From assembly GCA_022842565.1 (NCBI GenBank), contig JALHPH010000072.1:1-7599 (forward strand): a stretch of DNA of 7,599 bases, in the 5' to 3' direction. The position numbers and the translations under genes are program-made. Source of the stretch: Fimbriimonadaceae bacterium. GTDB lineage: Bacteria; Armatimonadota; Fimbriimonadia; Fimbriimonadales; Fimbriimonadaceae. The notes beneath the pieces are model-generated. The model searched no databases. It saw nothing but the letters and a program-made list of their open reading frames with translations, and was not told the DNA's origin. This document shows positions 1 to 4,979 of this stretch, one piece after another; position 1 is the stretch's first letter; each line of letters opens with the position of its first letter.

Positions 1-1
1 G

Positions 2-316
2 TATCGCATCAAGATCGGCGCGCTGAGTGACCCGGCGAGCAGCCTGAGCGGGGGCAATCAACAAAAGCTAGTGGTAAGCCGAATTCTCAGCTCCAAACCG
101 GAGTTCATCGTTTGCGTGAACCCGACCCGCGGACTTGATTTTCACGCCACCCAGTTCGTTCTGGATTCCCTGCGGCAGGCGGCAGACGCAGGGGCCGCCG
201 TCGCGCTGATTTCCACCGACCGCGACGAACTGGCCGCCATCGCCGACCGCGTGCTCTTCCTGAGCGACGGGCGGCTCTATGAGGATGCCTCGGCGTTGGC
301 GGGGATGGCTCCATGA
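2..316 (+). CDS. BMP/nucleoside-type ABC transporter ATPase, C-terminal fragment (NupO/YufO/RfuB-like)
   Basis: This is the 3' end of a duplicated-NBD ATPase of the sugar/nucleoside ABC importer class; the reading frame is open from the first bases, so the start lies outside the window. About 104 residues are visible. The ABC signature LSGGNQQKLVV (bases 44-76) is typical of the second nucleotide-binding domain of RbsA/NupO-like proteins. It is followed by a Walker B/D-loop region reading VCVNPTRGLD. The position normally held by the catalytic Glu is Asn and the usual Walker B Asp is absent; in NupO-like second NBDs this site is often degenerate (for example a Gln before PTRGLD), so the protein probably hydrolyses ATP only at its first NBD. 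The switch region reads ISTDRDEL, with no H-loop His, also common in this class. The stop codon overlaps the start of the first permease (ATGA). It should energise import through the two permeases that follow. Family assignment is firm; substrate is unknown. Confidence 0.9.
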   Translation, partial: YRIKIGALSDPASSLSGGNQQKLVVSRILSSKPEFIVCVNPTRGLDFHATQFVLDSLRQAADAGAAVALISTDRDELAAIADRVLFLSDGRLYEDASALAGMAP

Positions 317-1338
317 AATCGGCTGGCCGATTCGCGCTGTACGGCGTGGGTTTTTTCGTGCTTCTGGCGCTGGTGTTTGTTGCCTTCGGCGCGCCGGTGG
401 GGCTGAGTTTCCAGCGCATCGCAGAAGGCGCCCTCGCGACCGAAGCCGGGCAGGCCCGCACGCTGGTCAAGATGACCCCTCTGTTGCTCACCGGACTGGG
501 GGTCTTGATCGCCTGGAGGGCGGGCATGTTCAACATCGGCGGAGAGGGGCAGTTTGTGATGGGTGGACTGCTGGCCATGACGTTTGCCATTCTGGCAAAG
601 GGTGCCCCGGCCGGGTTCGTGACCGTGATGGTATTGGTGGGCTCGGCGGTGGGCGGAGGCCTCTATGCTTACCTAGCCGCTTGGCTCCAGATACGACGCG
701 GAGTCCAAGTGGTCATCAGCACCATTCTGCTCAATTTCATTGCTTTGCAGTGCCTAGACGGTTTGGTGAGGGGGCCGTTGCGCGATCCGGTGGGTGGACT
801 CCCGCAATCAGCCGCCCTGCCCGAAGCGGCCATGCTCACTCGATTCAACCGCCAGACCGATCTGCACATCGGGGTGTTCCTGGCGCTGCTCATGGCGGTG
901 ATCGTCTGGATATGGCTCAGCTATCGCCGAGGCGGGTACCAAACGCGGCTGGTCGGCGCGAACCCCAGAGCCGCCCGAGCCGCGCTGATTCCGACGGAGA
1001 GGATTCAGGCACGGGCCATGATGATCAGCGGGGCGCTCTGCGGCCTTGCTGGTGGAGTGGAGTTGGCTGGCATTTCGGGGCGGCTTGATGCAGGATTCGA
1101 TCAGCAATGGGGCTTCCTCGCCATCCCGGTGGCCCTCTTGGGCATGCTGCACCCGCTCGGCGTGGTGGGCAGTTCGCTCGTGTTTGGGGTGCTCTTTGCG
1201 GGGTCGCAGAATATGGCCCGCGTGACGCCCGGTGGCGACCGGCTCATCTTCGTGATCCAGGGTGTGGCGGTGCTGGCTTATCTGGCATTGCAAGCGATTG
1301 ACCAGCGCAAGCGGTGGCTTCAAACGGAGGCCGTATGA
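313..1338 (+). CDS. ABC transporter permease, NupP/YufP-like (BMP-type nucleoside or related importer)
   Basis: This is a 341-residue inner-membrane protein of the BPD_transp_2 family (branched-chain amino acid/sugar/nucleoside permeases). An N-terminal TM segment lies at about residues 8-26. The family signature FNIGGEGQ is at 73-80, right after a second hydrophobic stretch (about 55-68). Further hydrophobic segments lie at about 81-95, 100-125, 132-150 and 190-208, with several more near the C-terminus. The loop GANPRAARAALI (215-226), followed by a Gly-rich helix, is the conserved cytoplasmic loop that contacts the ATPase. Length and order (ATPase, longer permease, shorter permease) match NupOPQ-type operons. 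It starts at the ATG inside the ATPase stop (ATGA); only a weak purine-rich sequence precedes that start, as expected for translational coupling. It pairs with the next permease. Substrate could be a nucleoside, but flavin importers of spirochaetes (RfuABCD) use the same fold, so the specificity is open. Confidence 0.9.
   Translation: MKSAGRFALYGVGFFVLLALVFVAFGAPVGLSFQRIAEGALATEAGQARTLVKMTPLLLTGLGVLIAWRAGMFNIGGEGQFVMGGLLAMTFAILAKGAPAGFVTVMVLVGSAVGGGLYAYLAAWLQIRRGVQVVISTILLNFIALQCLDGLVRGPLRDPVGGLPQSAALPEAAMLTRFNRQTDLHIGVFLALLMAVIVWIWLSYRRGGYQTRLVGANPRAARAALIPTERIQARAMMISGALCGLAGGVELAGISGRLDAGFDQQWGFLAIPVALLGMLHPLGVVGSSLVFGVLFAGSQNMARVTPGGDRLIFVIQGVAVLAYLALQAIDQRKRWLQTEAV
1326..1330 (+). promoter_or_regulatory. 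Shine-Dalgarno site GGAGG of the second permease
   Basis: GGAGG lies 4 nt before the ATG at 1335, within the last codons of the upstream permease. It decides the start of the second permease against the alternative GTG at 1314. Confidence 0.75.
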
Positions 1339-2192
1339 ACGACATCCTCATCTACGCGACCCCGCTTGCCTTGGCCGCTCTAGGTGAGACGATCAGCCAG
1401 AAGAGCGGAGTCATCAACATCGGTCTAGAGGGGATGATGCTGAGCGGTGCATATGCGGCGACCGTCGTGACAGCGACGACCGGAAACCCTTGGCTAGGGA
1501 TGCTCGCTGGCGTGGTTGTCGGGCTCGTTTTGGCGCTGGCTCAGAGTGCTTTCACGCTCGATCTTGCCCTTGATCAAGTGGTTGTCGGGACGGCATTGAA
1601 CCTCGCTTTACTGGGGTGCACCAGCACTCTCTTCCGAGCGCAATATGGGGCGAGCGGCTCGTTGCTCAGTCTTCCGATGCTGCCAAGGTTTGGCCCAGTT
1701 GACCCGGCCGTGGTGCTCGGGCTCCTGCTGGTGCCTTTGTTTGGGTTCATTTTGAGTCGCTCGAGGCTGGGGCTGGTGGTTCGGGCGACCGGCGAATATC
1801 CCCGTGCTACGGAGGCTGCAGGATTCTCGGTTAGCCGTATTCGGCGCATTGCGGTAGCGGTCGGAGGAGCATGCGGCGGCGCGGCAGGCGCCTGCATGGT
1901 GGTGAGCGCCGCCGGCTCTTTCGCTGAGGAAATGACAAAGGGCTACGGCTTTGTCGCCATCGCGATGGTGACTTTTGGGAGGTGGAAGCCATGGGCGGTT
2001 TATGCCGCGAGCCTGCTCATTGGCGCGTTGGAGGGACTTCAGTTTTTGCTTCAAGCGCGCGGGGTTCAGGTGCCTGCCCAGGTCCTGCTGGCGCTTCCCT
2101 ATGGCGTGGCTCTGGTGGTTTTGGCGGCAGTCGGCAAGGGGACGCTTGCACCAAGTGCGCTCGCCATTCCGTACAACAAAGAGGACCGATGA
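1335..2192 (+). CDS. ABC transporter permease, NupQ/YufQ-like (second permease of the same importer)
   Basis: This is a 285-residue multi-pass inner-membrane protein of the BPD_transp_2 family. The signature VINIGLEGMM (residues 26-35) near the N-terminus and a cytoplasmic loop beginning RATGEYPRATEAAGF near mid-protein are hallmarks of the shorter permease in NupPQ/RfuCD pairs. The hydrophobic C-terminal helix is followed by a short polar tail ending NKEDR. I chose the ATG at 1335, not the in-frame GTG at 1314: it has GGAGG 4 nt upstream and overlaps the previous stop as ATGA, whereas the GTG would add seven residues inside the upstream gene and has no better signal. It should form the heterodimeric channel with the preceding permease. 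The substrate-binding lipoprotein is not in the window, and would be expected upstream of the ATPase or elsewhere. Confidence 0.9.
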   Translation: MNDILIYATPLALAALGETISQKSGVINIGLEGMMLSGAYAATVVTATTGNPWLGMLAGVVVGLVLALAQSAFTLDLALDQVVVGTALNLALLGCTSTLFRAQYGASGSLLSLPMLPRFGPVDPAVVLGLLLVPLFGFILSRSRLGLVVRATGEYPRATEAAGFSVSRIRRIAVAVGGACGGAAGACMVVSAAGSFAEEMTKGYGFVAIAMVTFGRWKPWAVYAASLLIGALEGLQFLLQARGVQVPAQVLLALPYGVALVVLAAVGKGTLAPSALAIPYNKEDR

Positions 2193-3013
2193 GTAACCCC
2201 GTTCGCCTCACTCGCCGCGTGACCTTTAGCGCCGGGCATCGCTACTGGAACGCATCGCTATCTGCGCCGGAGAACAAGGCGCTGTACGGTCCCATCGCGT
2301 CACCCTTTAACCACGGTCACAACTACGTTCTCGACGTCACCACCGAGGGCTTCATCTCGCCCGAAAACGGCATGGTAATCAACATCAAGCGCATCGATGA
2401 TCGCTTGAAAGAGCACGTTCTTGCGCCCTTTCACCTGAAGTCTATCAACGATGAGGTGCCCGCGTTTGCCGAACGCGCACCCACCATCGAAAACCTGCTG
2501 CTCTATTTCGCCGAACTGCTCGGCCCGATCATGCCGCCCGAAGCGCGGCTGGTGGGGCTGCGGCTTGAAGAACACCCCCTGCTTTGGGGAGAATGGAACC
2601 ACGACCCCGCCATGATTACTCTGACGCGCATGTACGAATTTGCTGCCTCGCACCGCCTGGACGCCCCGAGTCTGAGCCTTTCGGAAAATATTGACCTTTT
2701 TGGCAAATGTAATAACATAAATGGTCACGGACACAACTATCTTTTAGAAGTGACGGTGACCGGAGACATCGCGCCAGAAACCGGCATGATGGTGGATCTC
2801 GATACTTTGGACCAAGTGGTTTCGCGGTCCATTGTAGATAGGTATGACCACAAAAACCTAAACTTAGACTTGCCAGAGTTCGAGGGGAAGAACACCACGA
2901 GTGAGGTCGTTGCACAGACCATCTTCGAGAGCCTTCGTGGCCAGGTACCTGGGAAACTGGTCAGGGTCCGGCTGCACGAGACCGCCCGCAATATCTTTGA
3001 GGTCCAGGCTTGA
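2189..3013 (+). CDS. Tandem-domain 6-pyruvoyl-tetrahydropterin synthase family protein (inactive-looking N domain, PTPS-II-like C domain)
   Basis: This 274-residue protein holds two COG0720/PTPS domains in one chain; single-domain members are about 120-150 residues. PTPS converts 7,8-dihydroneopterin triphosphate to 6-pyruvoyl-tetrahydropterin in the cytoplasm. The C domain (about 148-274) looks complete: zinc His155 (FAASHR), His180 and His182 (GHGHNY), catalytic Cys174 in FGKCNNINGHGHNY, the Asp220-His221 pair in YDHKNLN, and pterin-anchoring Glu264 in HETARN. The spacing C-x5-HGH matches animal PTPS, not the C-x3-HGH of QueD. The N domain (about 5-136) keeps the three zinc histidines (His17, His42, His44) and a Glu at 127/128, but Ile36 stands at the Cys position and the Asp-His pair reads FHLK, so it is probably catalytically dead. 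The ATG at 2189 overlaps the permease stop as ATGA and has AGAGGA just upstream. The following SDR overlaps its end. QueD-like activity is the main alternative. Confidence 0.88.
   Translation: MSNPVRLTRRVTFSAGHRYWNASLSAPENKALYGPIASPFNHGHNYVLDVTTEGFISPENGMVINIKRIDDRLKEHVLAPFHLKSINDEVPAFAERAPTIENLLLYFAELLGPIMPPEARLVGLRLEEHPLLWGEWNHDPAMITLTRMYEFAASHRLDAPSLSLSENIDLFGKCNNINGHGHNYLLEVTVTGDIAPETGMMVDLDTLDQVVSRSIVDRYDHKNLNLDLPEFEGKNTTSEVVAQTIFESLRGQVPGKLVRVRLHETARNIFEVQA
2999..3003 (+). promoter_or_regulatory. Shine-Dalgarno site GAGGT supporting a TTG start for the SDR
   Basis: GAGGT lies 6 nt before the TTG at 3010, inside the end of the PTPS gene. This well-placed site supports the non-ATG start, which gives a protein that begins right at the first beta strand of the Rossmann fold (RIVITGASSGIG). 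Confidence 0.75.
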
Positions 3014-3708
3014 GGATTGTCATCACTGGGGCGAGCAGCGGGATCGGCAGAGCCGTAGCCCACGCCTGCGCGAAGGATGGCTCGCACTTGGTTTTGGCGG
3101 CGAGGCGGCTAGAGATGCTGAACGAAGTTGCAGAAGAATGCCGTGCGCACGGCGCCCTCAGTGCGACGGCGATCCGGTTGGACCTCACGAGCCACTCGGA
3201 TGCATTAGAACTCGCAAACCTAATCGAGCAAACCCCAGGCTCGCCAACCGTGCTGGTCAACAACGCCGGGAGCGCGGTGTTTGGCGAGGTCCTAGACCAG
3301 CCCTGGGAAGCGATCGAGCGGCAGTTGACCACCAACCTCCTGGGCACCATCTCGGTCACGCACGCTCTACTCCCACAATTGGGACCAGGTTCGATGATCA
3401 TCAATATTCTCAGCATCGCCGCGCAGGCGGTGCTCCCGGGCGCGGCGGCTTATTCGGCCGCCAAGGCGGGCGCACATCAGTTCTTCAAGGTCCTTCGTCA
3501 AGAGGTCCGCTCAAAAGGGATTCGGGTCACCAATATCCTGCCAGGCGCAACCATGACGCCGGTGTGGGAAGGAGCCACATGGCAGCCCGACCCGAGCGAC
3601 ATGATGACCGTGGAGGGGCTTGCGGCAACAGTATTGGGGATCATCCATCAGCATCCGCAGCAATCGCTGGATGAGCTGACGGTCCTCCCAATCAAAGGCA
3701 TCCTTTAA
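3010..3708 (+). CDS. Short-chain dehydrogenase/reductase, NADP-type; candidate sepiapterin/pterin reductase
   Basis: This is a 232-residue classical SDR oxidoreductase of the cytoplasm. The nucleotide-binding motif TGASSGIG is at residues 6-13, NNAG at 84-87, and the catalytic residues are Asn109, Ser135, Tyr148 and Lys152 (YSAAK). The basic AARR at 30-33 after the second beta strand suggests a preference for NADP(H). It starts with TTG at 3010, overlapping the PTPS stop as TTGA and preceded by GAGGT 6 nt upstream; no ATG lies near enough to give the complete Rossmann motif. The sequence alone shows an SDR, not a substrate. Sepiapterin reductase, which finishes tetrahydrobiopterin synthesis after PTPS, is itself an SDR, and the tight coupling to a PTPS gene makes a pterin carbonyl reductase the best guess. 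A general SDR of unrelated function remains possible. Confidence 0.88.
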   Translation: MRIVITGASSGIGRAVAHACAKDGSHLVLAARRLEMLNEVAEECRAHGALSATAIRLDLTSHSDALELANLIEQTPGSPTVLVNNAGSAVFGEVLDQPWEAIERQLTTNLLGTISVTHALLPQLGPGSMIINILSIAAQAVLPGAAAYSAAKAGAHQFFKVLRQEVRSKGIRVTNILPGATMTPVWEGATWQPDPSDMMTVEGLAATVLGIIHQHPQQSLDELTVLPIKGIL

Positions 3709-3836
3709 CGGTGAATGGCTACGGTCGGATTGCGCGGGCTCGCCGGGCGCGGCGTGCTGACGAACATGACTACCAACACGATAACGCTCGTGATGAGAGC
3801 CGAGGCCCAAACCGACGGTTCTGGTCGCTTCTCCAT
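3705..3836 (-). CDS. Small single-TM membrane protein (43 aa), hypothetical
   Basis: This proposed gene encodes 43 residues: a short charged N-terminus (MEKRPEP), a hydrophobic stretch at about residues 9-28 (core ALITSVIVLVVMFV) long enough to span a membrane, and a basic, Pro-rich tail ending IHR. Its ATG is preceded by GAGGAT with 6 nt spacing (complement of 3843-3848). It fills most of the gap between the SDR and the phosphatase, and its TAA stop lies on the TTAA that also carries the SDR stop. The same frame stays open further upstream through the phosphatase gene, but that extension is a shadow. I recognise no family. It is divergent from the phosphatase, so any shared regulation would have to come from the 54 nt between the two starts. 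Short length makes a chance ORF possible. Confidence 0.5.
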   Translation of the reverse strand: MEKRPEPSVWASALITSVIVLVVMFVSTPRPASPRNPTVAIHR

Positions 3837-3890
3837 ACTTTTATCCTCGGCTGAATTGGGTTCATAACGCAGTGTTAATGCCTGGGTAGG
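3837..3890. other. Divergent intergenic spacer between small ORF and phosphatase
   Basis: These 54 nt separate the starts of the minus-strand small ORF and the plus-strand phosphatase gene, and any promoters for either would have to lie here or in the small ORF. The stretch is more AT-rich than its surroundings. I could not find a convincing -35/-10 pair with standard spacing on either strand, nor a clear operator palindrome. Confidence 0.4.
3843..3848 (-). promoter_or_regulatory. Shine-Dalgarno site GAGGAT of the small membrane ORF
   Basis: Read on the minus strand this is GAGGAT followed by AAAAGT and the ATG at 3836. Its strength and spacing are the main support, besides the TM segment, that the small ORF is translated. 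Confidence 0.45.
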
Positions 3891-4934
3891 ATGATTGTTA
3901 AGATGATCAGCGCCCTTCCTCTCGCCCTCTTTTTGGTTTCGCAGCCGGCTGCCGTCACGCGCCTTGCCGCTGGTTCGTGTTACAAGCAGGGCGAACCCGC
4001 GCCAGCCTGGGCGACCATCAACCGCTATAACCCAGATGCGTTCCTCTTCCTGGGCGACAACATGTACTTCGACACAAACGAGTCCTCGGGCGATTTCGAT
4101 AAAGAGTACGCCCGGATGCTGGAGGACGCCGAGTTCAAGAAGCTCTACGCGACCAAGCCGATCTTCGCGACGTGGGATGACCACGACTACGGGCTCAACG
4201 ACTCGGGCGTCGAGTATCCGCGCAAGGAGGAGGCTCAGAAGGCGTTCAATAAGTTCTGGAAGGTGCCAGCCAGCTCGGGCCGCCACAGCCGCGGCGGAAT
4301 CTACGATTCGACGATGCTGGGACCTGAGGGCCAGCGAGTTCAAATCATCATTCTGGATACCCGCTTCTTCCGGTCATCGTTAACGAGGCAGACGGAGGCC
4401 CCGCGGGGATATCTGCCCGACACAGACCCGGCCAAGACGATGCTCGGCGACGCTCAGTGGCAGTGGCTTCGCCAAGAGCTGAAGCGCCCCGCCGAAGTTC
4501 GGCTCATCATGAGTAGCATCCAGGTGATCTCGGAGCAACACCGCTTTGAGAAGTGGGCGAACCTTCCGCTGGAGCGCCAAAAGCTGTTTGACACGATCAA
4601 GGAAACCGAAGCGAACGGCGTCATCTTCTTGAGCGGTGACCGGCACCTGGCCGAACTCTCCATGCTGGACGCCGGCGTCGGCTATCCGCTTTATGACCTG
4701 ACAGCGAGCGCCATCAACCGCAGCTCCAGGGATTGGCGAATGGTGGAAGAAAACCGCTGGCGTGTTGGTGGCCTGAACACCGGGCAGAACTTCGGTGCCA
4801 TCGAGTTCGACTGGAAGCAAGAGGACCCGCTCATCCGCCTGCAGATCCGCGACGAGGGCGGCGACATCATGGTCCAGCAAAAGATCCGCTTGAGCTGGCT
4901 GAAAGCTGGCAAGATCAAGCCCAGAACCCCGTAG
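3891..4934 (+). CDS. PhoD-like metallophosphatase/phosphodiesterase, probably exported
   Basis: This 347-residue protein belongs to the alkaline phosphatase D-like branch of calcineurin-type metallophosphoesterases, which hydrolyse phosphomono- or diesters outside the cytoplasm. Metal-site motifs appear in order: AAGSC (Cys30), LFLGDNMYFD (Asp56, Asn57), TWDDHDYG (Asp96, Asp97, His98) and LSGDRH (Asp250, His252). The N-terminus has a Lys followed by a hydrophobic run (about residues 5-21, ending near PAA), consistent with a short signal peptide. The protein begins the catalytic domain almost at once and lacks the N-terminal beta domain of Bacillus PhoD, as in the shorter PhoD-like subfamily. 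The start is ambiguous: ATG 3891 is abutted by GGTAGG, while ATG 3903 (Met5) sits 12 nt after it; either keeps the signal sequence. The serB-like gene follows after 45 nt. Substrate is unknown; a phosphate-scavenging role is plausible from the family only. Confidence 0.88.
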   Translation: MIVKMISALPLALFLVSQPAAVTRLAAGSCYKQGEPAPAWATINRYNPDAFLFLGDNMYFDTNESSGDFDKEYARMLEDAEFKKLYATKPIFATWDDHDYGLNDSGVEYPRKEEAQKAFNKFWKVPASSGRHSRGGIYDSTMLGPEGQRVQIIILDTRFFRSSLTRQTEAPRGYLPDTDPAKTMLGDAQWQWLRQELKRPAEVRLIMSSIQVISEQHRFEKWANLPLERQKLFDTIKETEANGVIFLSGDRHLAELSMLDAGVGYPLYDLTASAINRSSRDWRMVEENRWRVGGLNTGQNFGAIEFDWKQEDPLIRLQIRDEGGDIMVQQKIRLSWLKAGKIKPRTP

Positions 4935-4969
4935 GCTTAGCCTTAGTGTGGCACGGGTTTGAGGTACAC

Positions 4970-4975
4970 AGGCGG
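4970..4975 (+). promoter_or_regulatory. Shine-Dalgarno-like AGGCGG of serB
   Basis: AGGCGG lies 4 nt upstream of the ATG at 4980 and favours it over the TTG at 4959. A GAGGT at 4961-4965 is too far from the ATG to be ideal. Confidence 0.5.
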
Positions 4976-4979
4976 TTCC

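Noticed and set aside
279..1088. Plus-strand ORF of 269 codons overlapping the first permease
   Set aside because: Composition is Arg/Gly/His-rich and motif-free, while the other frame encodes a clear BPD_transp_2 permease.
1982..2188. Longer N-terminal extension of the PTPS protein from an ATG at 1982
   Set aside because: It would lie wholly within the second permease in another frame, has Arg/Gly/Ser-rich shadow-like composition, and the ATG at 2189 has a ribosome site and the ATGA overlap.
3730..3765. GC-rich stretch after the SDR stop as an intrinsic terminator
   Set aside because: I could not form a stable stem of reasonable length with a following T-run; the stretch is explained by the small ORF on the other strand.
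3850..3890. Candidate promoter elements (CATAAC, GTTAAT) upstream of the phosphatase
   Set aside because: No partner -35 element with acceptable spacing; the matches are no better than chance in an AT-richer spacer.
3969..3982. Apparent lipobox (AGSC, Cys30) in the phosphatase, suggesting a lipoprotein
   Set aside because: The GSC Cys is a conserved metal-site residue of PhoD-like enzymes at the start of the catalytic domain, and the -3 residue is Ala rather than Leu; a plain signal peptide ending near residue 21 fits better.
3705..4343. Full-length version (212 codons) of the minus-strand frame that contains the small membrane ORF
   Set aside because: The upstream part runs antisense through the phosphatase gene and looks like a shadow; only the last 43 codons have their own ribosome site and a TM segment.
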